Origin: Staphylococcus schweitzeri
GTDB lineage: Bacteria > Bacillota > Bacilli > Staphylococcales > Staphylococcaceae
Assembly (NCBI RefSeq): GCF_002902405.1
Contig: NZ_PPQS01000048.1
Span: 107,786 to 151,462 of the forward strand
Direction of reading: 5' to 3'
Length of the DNA stretch: 43,677 nt
The translations under genes and the position numbers were made by a program. The stretch's first letter is position 1, and each line of letters starts with the position of its first letter. Under the pieces are notes generated by a model. That model made no database searches. It had not been told where the DNA came from and saw nothing but the letters and a program-made list of their open reading frames with translations. Positions 21,034 to 29,544 of the stretch are shown here, piece by piece.

Positions 21034-21402
21034 TTATTTTAATTCTACAGTAGCTCCAACTTCTTCTAATTGTTCTTTAAGTTTTTCAGCTTCTTCTTTA
21101 GGTAAAGCTTCTTTGATTACTTTAGGAGCTCCGTCTACTAATTCTTTAGCATCTTTTAATCCTAAACCAGTTGCTTCTTTTACAGCTTTAACAACTTTGA
21201 TTTTAGATGAACCAGCTGAAGTTAACTCAACGTCAAATTCAGTTTTTTCTGCTGCAGCGTCAGCGCCACCAGCTGCACCTGCTACTGCTACTGGAGCAGC
21301 TGCAGTTACACCAAATTCTTCTTCAATTGCTTTTACTAAGTCGTTTAATTCTAATACTGACATTTCTTTAATCGCTTCAATGATTTGTTCATGATTAGCC
21401 AT
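21034..21402 (-). CDS. rplL: 50S ribosomal protein L7/L12
   Basis: This 122-residue stalk protein recruits translational GTPases to the ribosome. The N-terminal dimerisation helices end near residue 32 and a flexible Ala/Gly-rich hinge ([20 protein letters not shown]) follows. The C-terminal factor-binding domain contains [20 protein letters not shown]. It follows rplJ closely and shares its L10-leader control; four to six copies bind each L10 in bacteria. Confidence 0.98.
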
Positions 21403-21443
21403 TTATAATTCCTCCATTAATTTTAAGTTTTTTACGCTAAAAA

Positions 21444-21944
21444 TTATTCAGCGTTTTCTTCTTTTTGTTCTCCAATAGCTTTAACCGCATAAGCGAAGTT
21501 GCGTACAGGAGCTTGTAATACTGATAAAAGCATAGATACAAGACCATCGTGTGAAGGTAATGAACCAACAGTTTTAACTTCTTCTGCTGTAATAACATTG
21601 CCTTCCATAACGCCTGATTTAATTTCTAATGCTTCATGATCTTTAGCAAATCCAGAAATTACTTTCGCTGCAGCTACAGCATCTTCATTAGAAGTTGCAA
21701 TAGCAGTAGGACCTGTTAAGAATTCATCTAAGCCTTCGATACCAGCTTTTTCAGCTGCACGACGTACCATAGTGTTTTTGTATACTTTATACTCAACACC
21801 GGCTTCACGTAATTGTGAACGTAAGTCAGTAACTTCAGCTACTGTTAACCCACGATAGTCAACGATTACTGTTGAAACTGAATTTGATAGTACCTCAGCA
21901 ATTTCATCAACTAATTGTTTTTTAGCTTCAATGATAGCAGACAT
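21444..21944 (-). CDS. rplJ: 50S ribosomal protein L10
   Basis: This 166-residue base of the L12 stalk binds 23S rRNA through its N-terminal domain ([20 protein letters not shown]) and L12 dimers through the C-terminal helix ([20 protein letters not shown]). The L10-L12 complex is also the expected repressor of its own mRNA through the leader upstream. The ATG at 21944 follows GGAGGTGT. Confidence 0.98.
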   Translation of the reverse strand: MSAIIEAKKQLVDEIAEVLSNSVSTVIVDYRGLTVAEVTDLRSQLREAGVEYKVYKNTMVRRAAEKAGIEGLDEFLTGPTAIATSNEDAVAAAKVISGFAKDHEALEIKSGVMEGNVITAEEVKTVGSLPSHDGLVSMLLSVLQAPVRNFAYAVKAIGEQKEENAE

Positions 21945-22110
21945 TCAGACACCTCCATTTAAATTTTTGGTGCTTTTTTTAAAATTAATAAAAAAAGCAC
22001 TTTCTACCCACGGCAAAAAGTGCTTGAAAGATCATTAATCATCACGTTCAAGTCAATTTTAGCCTCGGTAGGATAAATTTTAAGTTATAAATAACTCCTA
22101 CTGTCTTAGG
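21945..22110 (-). ncRNA. L10 leader (autoregulatory rplJL 5' UTR)
   Basis: On the minus strand the leader contains ACCTAAGACAGTAGGAG and ATCCTACCGAGG, the arms of the L10-L12 binding structure seen in Firmicute L10 leaders. Downstream are two hairpins that cannot form together. AAGCACTTT (22017-22025) with AAAGTGCTT (21995-22003) gives a terminator with seven T. GTGCTTTTTTT (21990-22000) with AAAAAAAGCAC (21970-21980) uses the same bases. This looks like attenuation control by L10. Confidence 0.85.
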
Positions 22111-22129
22111 TAAAATAATCACAATAAGT

Positions 22130-22158
22130 AATATAACTTGTAAACCACTCATTGTCAA
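22130..22158 (-). promoter_or_regulatory. Predicted sigma-A promoter of rplJL
   Basis: On the minus strand TTGACA (22153-22158) and TATATT (22130-22135) are exactly 17 bases apart. They lie just upstream of the L10 leader, about 180 bases before rplJ. Confidence 0.88.
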
Positions 22159-22167
22159 TATATTTTT

Positions 22168-22197
22168 ACAGACTGAAAGTAAATTCTTTCAGCCTGT
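22168..22197 (-). terminator. Inverted repeat after rplA, possible terminator or processing site
   Basis: On the minus strand ACAGGCTGAAAG pairs with CTTTCAGTCTGT over 12 bp with one G-U pair. It begins 19 bases after the rplA stop codon. The following bases are AAAAATAT rather than T, so termination is doubtful. Confidence 0.5.
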
Positions 22198-22215
22198 AAT
22201 CATTTATCTCATTTA

Positions 22216-22908
22216 TTATTTAAAACTTGCAGTATCAATTTTAACTCCAGGACCCATTGTTGTAGTTACAGCAACAGATTTGAAGTAAGTACCTTTAGCA
22301 GATGATGGTTTAGCTTTAGCTAATACATCTTGTAAAGTATTGAAGTTTTCGATTAATTGTTCATCAGTGAATGAAACTTTACCGATAGATGCGTGTACGA
22401 TACCAGCTTTTTCAGCACGGTATTCTACTTTACCAGCTTTGATTTCTTCAACAGCTTTTTTAACATCCATTGTTACAGTTCCAGTCTTAGGGTTTGGCAT
22501 TAAACCTTTAGGTCCTAATACACGACCTAATTTACCAACTTCACCCATCATGTCTGGTGTAGCAACTACTACATCGAAGTCAAACCAACCTTGTTGGATT
22601 TTTTGAACGTATTCTGCTTCACCTACATAGTCAGCACCTGCTGCCTCAGCTTCAGCAATTTTATCGCCTTTAGCGAATACTAATACACTTTGTGATTTAC
22701 CAGTTCCGTTTGGTAATACTACTGCGCCACGGATTTGTTGGTCATTTTTACGTGTATCAATTCCTAAACGGAATGCAACTTCAACTGAAGCGTCAAAGTT
22801 AGCAATACTTGTTTCTTTAGCTAATTTAATTGCTTCTTCAACACTGTAGTGCTGAGTACGATCAACTTTACTAGCTGCTTCTTGATACTTTTTACCTTTT
22901 TTAGCCAT
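22216..22908 (-). CDS. rplA: 50S ribosomal protein L1
   Basis: This 230-residue protein of the mobile L1 stalk assists release of tRNA from the exit site. In many bacteria it represses its own operon by binding an rRNA-like site on the mRNA. The conserved [18 protein letters not shown] loop is present, as is [19 protein letters not shown] split across its interdomain region. It follows rplK after an unusually long structured spacer of 207 bases. The ATG at 22908 has AAAGGAGG upstream. Confidence 0.98.
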   Translation of the reverse strand: MAKKGKKYQEAASKVDRTQHYSVEEAIKLAKETSIANFDASVEVAFRLGIDTRKNDQQIRGAVVLPNGTGKSQSVLVFAKGDKIAEAEAAGADYVGEAEYVQKIQQGWFDFDVVVATPDMMGEVGKLGRVLGPKGLMPNPKTGTVTMDVKKAVEEIKAGKVEYRAEKAGIVHASIGKVSFTDEQLIENFNTLQDVLAKAKPSSAKGTYFKSVAVTTTMGPGVKIDTASFK

Positions 22909-22976
22909 TTATAGTTCCTCCTTTAGTGGTTTTAGCGGAATTTCCTCCCACATTACTTGCTTGATGCAAGTTAAGA

Positions 22977-23073
22977 GCAGACAACAGAAGAACTAATCTT
23001 ATGAATAAATCAATCATTAATCTAGTCATACAGATTATATTTATAATTCATCATTATTATCTCTGTTATCTGC
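22977..23073 (-). promoter_or_regulatory. Long-range stem between rplK and rplA
   Basis: On the minus strand GCAGATAACAGA (from 23073) pairs with TCTGTTGTCTGC (ending 22977) over 12 bp with one U-G pair, enclosing about 73 bases. On the plus strand the same position would be a C-A mismatch. A smaller ACTTGC/GCAAGT hairpin follows at 22956-22972. Possibly part of L1-dependent control. Confidence 0.45.
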
Positions 23074-23115
23074 TTCATCGTTTAAATCTTTTAATCAAAT
23101 TTAATATTCGAATTA

Positions 23116-23538
23116 TTATTCTACAACGATACCCATACTACGTGCAGTACCTTCGATAATACGCATAGCCGCTTCTTCGTCTGCAGCGTTTAAGTCTTGC
23201 ATTTTGCTGTTAGCAATTTCGCGTACTTGATCTTTAGTTACTGTAGCAACTTTAGTTTTGTTTGGTTCACCAGAACCTTTTTCAATACCAGCTGCTTTTT
23301 TAAGTAATACTGGAGCCGGTGGAGTTTTTGTAATGAATGTAAATGAACGATCTTCATAAACACTGATTTCTACCGGAATAATTAAACCTGCTTGATCTTG
23401 AGTACGTGCATTGAACTCTTTACAGAATCCCATGATATTCACACCTGCTTGACCTAATGCTGGACCAACTGGTGGTGCTGGATTCGCTTTACCTGCAGGA
23501 ATTTGTAATTTAACAACTTTATCTACTTTTTTAGCCAC
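23116..23538 (-). CDS. rplK: 50S ribosomal protein L11
   Basis: This 140-residue protein of the GTPase-associated centre is needed for the RelA-type stringent response. It starts [20 protein letters not shown], with the proline-rich linker [15 protein letters not shown] in the middle. The start is the GTG at 23538, six bases after AAGGAGGTG; an upstream ATG lies too close to that ribosome binding site. The leader before it folds into a four-way structure. Confidence 0.98.
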
Positions 23539-23562
23539 GATGTGCACCTCCTTGATATCGTG

Positions 23563-23642
23563 ATGTGGTCACAGGGCTCAGTTTTGCCCTCCCACTCTTA
23601 ACATTTCGTGACGAAATGGGCGCTCTAAAAGCGCGACCACAT
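23563..23642 (-). ncRNA. Cloverleaf-like structured leader of rplK-rplA
   Basis: An 8-bp outer stem (GTGGTC core, 23563-23570 with 23635-23642) closes three hairpins: AGGGC/GCCCT (23573-23590), CATTTC/GAAATG (23602-23618) and GCGCT/AGCGC (23620-23634). The 5' end is near the predicted start of transcription and the 3' end is 17 bases before the rplK ribosome binding site. It lacks tRNA features (no CCA position, anticodon arm or T-loop). It is probably an autoregulatory binding site for L1 or another operon protein. Confidence 0.65.
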
Positions 23643-23643
23643 A

Positions 23644-23673
23644 ATTTTAACACTTTTCTAATTAAAAAATCAA
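23644..23673 (-). promoter_or_regulatory. Predicted sigma-A promoter of rplKA (extended -10)
   Basis: On the minus strand the -10 TAAAAT (23644-23649) is preceded by TGT, an extended -10, and by TTGATT (23668-23673) 18 bases upstream. Transcription would start close to the first base of the structured leader. Confidence 0.7.
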
Positions 23674-23718
23674 TACTCTTTTTTATCTTTTGGTTAGTTT
23701 AATTGCTTTAATATAAAA

Positions 23719-24267
23719 TTAAAGCTTTTCAATTTGGTCAAATTCAACTTCAACTGGTGTTTCACGTCCAAACATATCTACTAAAACAGTTAACTTAAAC
23801 TTATCTGTTTCAATTTCTTGAACTTCACCAACTTGATTTGCAAATGGACCAGATTTAATGCGGACTTGTTCACCAATTTCTAGTTCTACATCGATTGTTT
23901 TTTCTTTAAGTCCCATTTGTTTTAGGATAAAGCGGACTTCATCCGGCAATAATGGATTGGGCTTTGATCCTGCACCAGCAGATCCAACAAATCCAGTTAC
24001 ACCTGGCGTATTTCTAACTACATACCAAGATTCGTCCGTCATAATTAATTCCACTAAAACATAGCCAGGAAATGTTTTCTTAACAGTTGTTTTAGCTTTA
24101 CCATCTTTTACTTGAGTTTCTTCTTCTTCCGGTATGACTACTCTAAAGATTTGTTCAGTCATATTCATAGATTCTACTCTTTTTTCTAAATTCTTTTTAA
24201 CTTTGTTTTCATATCCAGAATATGTATGCACTGCATACCAACGCTTTGCGCCAACTTCTTCAGACAT
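23719..24267 (-). CDS. nusG: Transcription elongation and antitermination factor NusG
   Basis: This 182-residue protein has an N-terminal NGN domain that binds RNA polymerase (KRWYAVHTYSGYENKVKKNL) and a C-terminal KOW domain (EIGEQVRIKSGPFANQVGEV). The central linker is short, as in most Firmicutes. It follows secE by 12 bases and is likely on the rpmG-secE-nusG transcript. An 8-bp inverted repeat GCTTTAAT/ATTAAAGC overlaps its stop codon. Confidence 0.97.
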   Translation of the reverse strand: MSEEVGAKRWYAVHTYSGYENKVKKNLEKRVESMNMTEQIFRVVIPEEEETQVKDGKAKTTVKKTFPGYVLVELIMTDESWYVVRNTPGVTGFVGSAGAGSKPNPLLPDEVRFILKQMGLKEKTIDVELEIGEQVRIKSGPFANQVGEVQEIETDKFKLTVLVDMFGRETPVEVEFDQIEKL

Positions 24268-24279
24268 GTCTTCACTCCT

Positions 24280-24462
24280 CTAACCAAATAATAAATTTTT
24301 CAATGCTGTAATTCCTAAATCTAAGGCATAGAAAAAGACTAAGAAGAATATAACAGTAGAGACTACAATTACAGTATATTTAAATAGCTCTTCTTTCGTC
24401 GGCCAACTTGTTTTTTCCATTTCAGACTTAACGCCTTTAAAGAAACTTTCTTTTTTAGCCAT
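24280..24462 (-). CDS. secE: Preprotein translocase subunit SecE
   Basis: This 60-residue single-span membrane protein clamps SecY in the protein export channel. It has a basic amphipathic N-terminal part ([20 protein letters not shown]) and one hydrophobic segment ([20 protein letters not shown], about 28-47). The start is the ATG at 24462 (MAKKES) after GGAGGTT; twelve in-frame codons upstream cover that site. The length equals that of other Gram-positive SecE proteins. Confidence 0.97.
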
Positions 24463-24517
24463 CTGTTCAACCTCCAAATCCTTTGAACATATTTTCAAAG
24501 TATTATTTTGAATGTAT

Positions 24518-24661
24518 TTATTTCGATTCTTTATGAATTGTGTGCGCGTTACATTTTGGACAATATTTCTTTAAAGTTAATCTTGTTGCCGAGCCTTCTT
24601 GCTTTGGAACATTGTAATTTCTATTGCCACAAACCTCACAATTTAAAGGTATTTTCCTCAC
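24518..24661 (-). CDS. rpmG: 50S ribosomal protein L33 (zinc-binding form)
   Basis: This is a 47-residue protein starting from a GTG at 24661 ([16 protein letters not shown]). Two CxxC pairs, C8/C11 and C34/C37, mark the zinc-binding form of L33. AGGTGAAG lies at a proper distance upstream of the GTG. It precedes secE by 55 bases, the same order as in B. subtilis (rpmGB-secE-nusG). It is easily missed because of its length and start codon. Confidence 0.93.
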
Positions 24662-24776
24662 AATACTTCACCTTTATTCATTATAATACCAGTATACTAT
24701 ACATAAAATTTATAACAAATGTCAAACTATCCAAGAAGTATCACGTGCTCATTTAACCCTTTTACTGTACTGAATC

Positions 24777-25346
24777 TTAATTCATTTTAAAATGCTGTCT
24801 TATTTTACTTTTACAACGTTGAATTGCATTATAAATAGTTTTTTCTTTAACATTCATCAATCGAGCAATCTCTCTTGGCTTATATTGTTCACATATAAAA
24901 TACATTACTTCCTTTTCAAATGCACTTAAACGTTTAAACTGACAAATTAACTCTGTGACAGTTAGTTTATTTAAATAGTTTCTTTCAATGTCATGATGCT
25001 TTAATGCACATGGATATATAACTTTATATTCATTTACTAAATTATCCATTCTTTTAGAAGATGCTAAACACTTCCTTAAATAATCGTATTTAACAGAAGT
25101 GATTAAACATTGAACATAATTAACAAATGGTTGTTCCCCATTAAAATCAAATGTTTTAGTTGCCCTATATATCTTTATAAGTATCTCTTGATATAAGTCT
25201 TCCAAATCATGAAATTTAAAGCCAAACCTTTTCATACGTCGAACAATTAATGGTTTCAAATCCGTTATTAACTTTTCAAATTCATTCTCGTCAACTATAT
25301 TGCTGACTTTTTTAACATTATTGTGCGGTGATATATATCTTTCCAA
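24777..25346 (-). CDS. sigH: Alternative RNA polymerase sigma factor SigH
   Basis: This 189-residue sigma-70-like factor has region 2 (DLEDLYQEILIKIYRATKTFD) and a region 4 helix-turn-helix (KPREIARLMNVKEKTIYNAIQRCKS, split over residues 157-181). Its place after yacP and before rpmG matches B. subtilis sigH. In S. aureus SigH turns on competence genes (comG, comE) and is nearly silent in ordinary growth. The start appears to be a TTG at 25346. The only ribosome binding site, AAGGGG, is about 13 bases away, further than usual. It lies beside the 3' arm of a perfect 12-bp inverted repeat, which explains poor translation. Confidence 0.92.
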   Translation of the reverse strand: MERYISPHNNVKKVSNIVDENEFEKLITDLKPLIVRRMKRFGFKFHDLEDLYQEILIKIYRATKTFDFNGEQPFVNYVQCLITSVKYDYLRKCLASSKRMDNLVNEYKVIYPCALKHHDIERNYLNKLTVTELICQFKRLSAFEKEVMYFICEQYKPREIARLMNVKEKTIYNAIQRCKSKIRQHFKMN

Positions 25347-25348
25347 AA

Positions 25349-25390
25349 ATTAAACTAACCCCTTCTACCTAAGATTATGGTTAGTTTAAT
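25349..25390 (-). promoter_or_regulatory. Inverted repeat covering the sigH translation start region
   Basis: ATTAAACTAACC (25349-25360) and its exact complement (25379-25390) enclose 18 bases. On the minus-strand RNA the ribosome binding site overlaps the end of the loop and the 3' arm, two bases before the start codon region. It should hide the site. Published S. aureus work, as I recall it, reports that an upstream inverted repeat suppresses SigH translation. Confidence 0.8.
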
Positions 25391-25425
25391 ACTGTTACAT
25401 TTAGATTTTCAAGGTGGCAATAAGC

Positions 25426-25950
25426 TTACTTTTTATGATGTCCTCGTCTAATTTTTTCGAATTCTGCAAGTGTCTCAGAAGAAAGCGGAATTCTAGTTCT
25501 TGGTTTATTTTCACTAATATCATCTAACGATTTACTTACGTCAATTTCATTTTCTTTCAAATCTCTCCACATTTCTCTTGAAGAAATCCGATATGCCCCT
25601 GATCCAAAAATTGCATGTTGCTCACTCATATCACTAGTAACTACTGTAATATGTTTTGTATGCTTGTCGTAGAGTTCATATACATATCGTTCAATAAAAC
25701 TATCTGCAGTCTCTTTCTCTTTTGTAAAAATCGTTTTAACACCATGGTACATATATTCTCTCTCAATACCAGATTGCTCATAAGCATCGAAAACACAAAT
25801 AATTTCATCTGAAATAACTGCATTATAGTTTGCAATTGCATCAATTAATTGTAACCGTGCTTCTTCCAAATTTTCTTTCGCTATGGCGCTCAACGTTGGT
25901 GATTGACCAATCATATTGTACCCATCAATGATTAAGTAACGTTCCTTCAT
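25426..25950 (-). CDS. NYN-domain endoribonuclease, YacP/Rae1 type
   Basis: This 174-residue PIN-like NYN protein has conserved acidic residues in YLIIDGYNMIG (5-15), VFDAYEQ and VTSDMSEQ. The B. subtilis ortholog YacP (Rae1) enters the ribosomal A site and cleaves mRNA during translation. The gene overlaps the rlmB stop codon by one base, so the two are translationally coupled. It ends the cysE operon. Family assignment is firm; the cleavage specificity here is unknown. Confidence 0.9.
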   Translation of the reverse strand: MKERYLIIDGYNMIGQSPTLSAIAKENLEEARLQLIDAIANYNAVISDEIICVFDAYEQSGIEREYMYHGVKTIFTKEKETADSFIERYVYELYDKHTKHITVVTSDMSEQHAIFGSGAYRISSREMWRDLKENEIDVSKSLDDISENKPRTRIPLSSETLAEFEKIRRGHHKK

Positions 25951-26696
25951 TATAATTCTCCAACGTCATGTCTTTTACGAAATACTTCGTACATCATTAA
26001 ACTGGCTGCAACTGATGCGTTCAAGCTGTTTACATGTCCTACCATTGGTATTTTAATGTAGAAGTCGCATTTATCACTTACTAAGCGACTCAAGCCTTGC
26101 CCTTCGCTTCCAATGACAATTGCTAATGACATATCCGCTTCAAGATTTCTATAGTCCGTAGCATTATTTGCTTCTGTACCTGCTACCCAAAAACCATTTT
26201 CTTTAAGTTCATCAATTGTCTTAGCTAAATTTGTTACCCGTATTACAGGAATATGTTCTATCGCGCCAGTTGATGCTTTAGCAACAGTTTGCGTTAAAGT
26301 AACTGATCGTCGTTTAGGAATAATCACACCATCAACACCCGTTGCATCTGCAGTCCTTAAAATTGATCCTAAATTGTGCGGATCTTCTAATCCATCTAAT
26401 ATAAGTACTGTCGATAAAGCACCTTTCTCTTTTTGCTGTTTTAAAAATTGTCCGAAATCTGTATATTCATATGGTGCAATGAGCGCTGCTACACCTTGAT
26501 GAGGCGCATTTGCTAAAAAATCTAATTTAGATTTTGGTACTGTTTGAACAATGATTTTTTGATCTTTTGCATTTTTTAAAATTTCATTGATTTGTTGTTT
26601 CTTTATACCTTCTTGAATCAATATTTTATTTATAGGATGCCCAGTAATAATTGCTTCTCTGACAGCATGCCTACCAACAATAACTGTATCTTCCAT
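25950..26696 (-). CDS. rlmB: 23S rRNA 2'-O-ribose methyltransferase RlmB (TrmH family)
   Basis: This 248-residue SPOUT methyltransferase has an N-terminal substrate-binding domain ([12 protein letters not shown]) and the three SPOUT motifs: [32 protein letters not shown] and [17 protein letters not shown]. RlmB methylates a guanosine in domain V of 23S rRNA. The preferred start is the ATG at 26696, with AAAGGTAG upstream; an ATG six codons earlier has none. It begins eight bases after the mrnC stop codon. Confidence 0.9.
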   Translation of the reverse strand: MEDTVIVGRHAVREAIITGHPINKILIQEGIKKQQINEILKNAKDQKIIVQTVPKSKLDFLANAPHQGVAALIAPYEYTDFGQFLKQQKEKGALSTVLILDGLEDPHNLGSILRTADATGVDGVIIPKRRSVTLTQTVAKASTGAIEHIPVIRVTNLAKTIDELKENGFWVAGTEANNATDYRNLEADMSLAIVIGSEGQGLSRLVSDKCDFYIKIPMVGHVNSLNASVAASLMMYEVFRKRHDVGEL

Positions 26697-26703
26697 GTCG
26701 CCA

Positions 26704-27108
26704 CTACCTTTCATTAACTATGGTTATAATTTTATTTAATAATACCTCTAATCGTTCTTCTCTCTTATCCAAATAAAGGAAGCCGATAACAGCTTCCAAT
26801 GCAGAACTTTTACGATAAGTTTGAACATCGGTATTTTTTGCTTTAGTATGACTTTTTGCATTACGTCCTCGCTTCAAAATTGCCATTTCTTCTTCAGTAA
26901 ACCATTCATATTCAATTAGATATTCTAGCGTTTGAGCTTGGCTTTTTGCAGATACATATTTTTTTGACATTTGATGTAATTTATTTGGCTTACTTTTAAG
27001 TTTCATAACAATATAATTACGTACATATTGATCTAAAACTGCGTCACCCATATATGCTAAAGTTAATGGATTTAATAACTTTATTTGATAATCTTGTTGG
27101 TTATCCAC
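26704..27108 (-). CDS. mrnC: Mini-ribonuclease 3
   Basis: This 134-residue protein has the RNase III catalytic domain without a dsRNA-binding domain. The signature acidic segment is [14 protein letters not shown] (18-31), and [13 protein letters not shown] holds the second acidic cluster. In B. subtilis Mini-III trims the ends of 23S rRNA. The start is a GTG at 27108 that overlaps the end of cysS by eight bases (GTGGATAA), so translation is probably coupled to it. Confidence 0.93.
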   Translation of the reverse strand: MDNQQDYQIKLLNPLTLAYMGDAVLDQYVRNYIVMKLKSKPNKLHQMSKKYVSAKSQAQTLEYLIEYEWFTEEEMAILKRGRNAKSHTKAKNTDVQTYRKSSALEAVIGFLYLDKREERLEVLLNKIITIVNER

Positions 27109-28501
27109 GTTTAAATCTAACCCCTTGAGGTGTGTCTTCTAAAATAATATTTTGCTCTTTCAACATGTCTCTAATCTCATCAGCTCTTGCAAAATCTTTG
27201 TTTCTTCTAGCTTCATTACGTTCTTCGATTAATTTTTCAACATCTTCATCTAATAATTCATCTGCATTCTTAGATTTTAAAGGTACACCTAACACATCAC
27301 TAAAAATTTGATAAACCTCTTTGAATTTATCGATGACTGCTGTGGAAGTCGTATTCTCAAGTACATATTTATTAGCTAATTTTGCTAAATCGTACCATGC
27401 TGTAATTGCATTAGCTGTATTAAAATCATCATTCATAACTGTTTCAAAACGATTTAAAATTGTATCAATTTGTTCAATATATGATTGTTGATTTTCAATA
27501 TTAGTAGCAATTTCGGCACGCTCTTCGATTAACTGATAACTATTTCGAATGCGCTCAAGTCCGCTACGAGCTGATTCTACTAATTCTAAATTGTAATTAA
27601 TTGGACTTCTATAATGTACACTTATCATAAAGAATCTTAGTACGTCTGGATCTACTTCTTTAATAATGTCGTGTACTAAAATAAAGTTACCTAATGATTT
27701 ACTCATTTTTTCATTATCAATATTTATAAAACCATTATGCATCCAATAATTAGCAAATGGTGCATGATTGTGTGCTTCAGATTGTGCAATTTCATTTTCA
27801 TGATGGGGAAACTGTAAATCCGAACCACCTGCATGAATATCTATCGTTGCACCTAATTCATGAAATGCCATAACTGAACATTCAATGTGCCACCCTGGGC
27901 GACCTTCACCGAATGGGCTATCCCAGCTTATTTCCCCTGGCTTCGCTTTTTTCCATAATGTAAAATCTAATGCATCTTCTTTATACTCACCTGCATCTAT
28001 ACGCGCACCAACTTTTAAATCATCAATTGATTGATGACTTAATTTGCCATACCCTTCAAACTTACGTGTTCTAAAGTAAACATCGCCACCGCTTTCATAT
28101 GCATACCTTTGATCAACTAGTTCTTTAATAAACTTAATAATATCGTCCATGTGATCCATTACGCGTGGATTTGATGTTGCCTTCTTTACATTTAAAGCAC
28201 CAACATCCTCGTGAAATGCGGCAATATATTTTTCCGCTATTTCTGGAACTGATTGGTTTAATTCTTGAGAACGTTTAATTAATTTATCGTCTACATCAGT
28301 AAAGTTAGATACATATTCTACATCGTAACCTTGATATTCAAAATAGCGTCTTACTACGTCATAGTTAATAGCTGGTCTCGCATTCCCTATGTGAATATAG
28401 TTATATACGGTTGGACCACATACATACATTTTTACTTTCCCTGGTTCTATTGGCTTGAACACTTCCTTTTGACGTGTAAGTGTATTATATAATGTAATCA
28501 T
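27101..28501 (-). CDS. cysS: Cysteinyl-tRNA synthetase
   Basis: This 466-residue class I synthetase charges tRNA-Cys. HIGN is at 37-40, preceded by the zinc ligand C28 in [17 protein letters not shown] and HHENE supply further zinc ligands. KMSKSLGNF lies near residue 265. The start is the ATG at 28501, seven bases after GGAGAG; ten further in-frame codons are unsupported. It overlaps the end of cysE by 17 bases. The T-box before cysE would induce both genes when charged tRNA-Cys is low. Confidence 0.97.
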   Translation of the reverse strand: MITLYNTLTRQKEVFKPIEPGKVKMYVCGPTVYNYIHIGNARPAINYDVVRRYFEYQGYDVEYVSNFTDVDDKLIKRSQELNQSVPEIAEKYIAAFHEDVGALNVKKATSNPRVMDHMDDIIKFIKELVDQRYAYESGGDVYFRTRKFEGYGKLSHQSIDDLKVGARIDAGEYKEDALDFTLWKKAKPGEISWDSPFGEGRPGWHIECSVMAFHELGATIDIHAGGSDLQFPHHENEIAQSEAHNHAPFANYWMHNGFINIDNEKMSKSLGNFILVHDIIKEVDPDVLRFFMISVHYRSPINYNLELVESARSGLERIRNSYQLIEERAEIATNIENQQSYIEQIDTILNRFETVMNDDFNTANAITAWYDLAKLANKYVLENTTSTAVIDKFKEVYQIFSDVLGVPLKSKNADELLDEDVEKLIEERNEARRNKDFARADEIRDMLKEQNIILEDTPQGVRFKRG

Positions 28502-29126
28502 CTTGAATCTCTCCATTCCTAGTCTTTTCAAGTTGTCGTTCTAAATGCTTAATTTGTTCATAAATTGGATCTGGTAAGTTACGGTGGTCGAATGTTTTGC
28601 CAACTCTGACACCATCTTGCTTAACAATATGTCCAGGTATGCCAACGACTGTTGAATAACTTGGTACCGATTGTAAAACAACTGAATTTGCACCAATATT
28701 TACATTTGAATTTATTTTTATATTACCTAAAACTTTAGCACCTGCTGCGATTAAAACGTTATCTCCGATATCCGGATGTCTTTTTCCTTTTTCTTTCCCT
28801 GTACCACCAAGTGTAACGCCTTGATAAATTGTCACATTATCACCGATTGTGCACGTTTCACCAATTACTACGCCCATACCGTGATCAATAAATAGACGCT
28901 TACCAATTTTAGCACCTGGATGAATTTCTATACCTGTAAAAAATCTTGAAATTTGAGATATTGCACGTGCTGCAACATATTTTTTTTGATTGTATAATTT
29001 ATGTGCAATCAAATGACTCCATACTGCATGTAACCCGGCATATGTTGTAATGATTTCTAATGTTGAACGTGCCGCTGGATCCTGCTCAAATACCATTTTT
29101 ATGTCGTCTCTCATTCTTTTTAACAA
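28485..29126 (-). CDS. cysE: Serine O-acetyltransferase
   Basis: This 213-residue left-handed beta-helix acetyltransferase makes O-acetylserine from serine and acetyl-CoA, the first step to cysteine. The hexapeptide repeats run from about [18 protein letters not shown] to [12 protein letters not shown], with the active-site DHG and QGVTLGGTG. The start is the TTG at 29126, eight bases after GGAGG. An ATG two codons upstream is too close to that site. It heads the cysE-cysS-mrnC-rlmB-yacP operon under a cysteine T-box. Confidence 0.94.
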   Translation of the reverse strand: MLKRMRDDIKMVFEQDPAARSTLEIITTYAGLHAVWSHLIAHKLYNQKKYVAARAISQISRFFTGIEIHPGAKIGKRLFIDHGMGVVIGETCTIGDNVTIYQGVTLGGTGKEKGKRHPDIGDNVLIAAGAKVLGNIKINSNVNIGANSVVLQSVPSYSTVVGIPGHIVKQDGVRVGKTFDHRNLPDPIYEQIKHLERQLEKTRNGEIQDDYII

Positions 29127-29190
29127 GATCATTTCCTCCTCAACGATTGAACTACATAAATATATAACTAAAGTACCCTTAATTTAATGT

Positions 29191-29428
29191 AAAAAAGCAC
29201 CACTAACATTTAATTTGTAATGTTAGAGGCGCTTCCGCACGGTTCCACTCTGAATTCAGTATAGAGTATCTAAAAAGGTTATCATTGTTGTAATGTTTAC
29301 AAACGACCTCTTTTTAATCCCTACTACTCTCATTATATATTTAATTAAGTATACGAAGGTGCATTCATTAATTTTTACGTTGTACTTACAGCAACCGTAC
29401 ACTCTCTGAATCGTATAAATTTAATTAC
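29191..29428 (-). ncRNA. T-box leader specific for tRNA-Cys
   Basis: The T-box motif AGAGTGGAACCGTGCG is at 29236-29251 (minus strand). Stem I is closed by AATTAA and TATACGA segments near 29409-29428 pairing with the 29342-29356 region. The specifier loop holds TGC (29361-29363) followed by A, a cysteine codon. The tRNA-end-binding UGGA (29244-29247) fits the U discriminator of tRNA-Cys. A terminator stem of 16 pairs (29195-29234) with six T ends the leader. With the flanks it fills the gap between gltX and cysE. Confidence 0.92.
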
Positions 29429-29486
29429 TAATCCTTCGACTTTATAAATTTTAATTCGTTATATTTTAATTTAATAATACAACTTT

Positions 29487-29515
29487 ATCATAGGCGCTTA
29501 CGTCTTAAAATTCAA
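29487..29515 (-). promoter_or_regulatory. Predicted sigma-A promoter of the cysE T-box operon
   Basis: On the minus strand TTGAAT (29510-29515) and TATGAT (29487-29492) are spaced by 17 bases. Transcription would begin near 29480, about 50 bases before stem I. The promoter lies directly after the gltX stop codon. Confidence 0.65.
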
Positions 29516-29544
29516 GTATATACTTCAATAATTTAAGTTAATCA

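Noticed and set aside
23563..23642. tRNA gene suggested by the cloverleaf-like fold
   Set aside because: There is no seven-base anticodon loop, no T-loop sequence and no acceptor geometry. The element sits in an mRNA leader.
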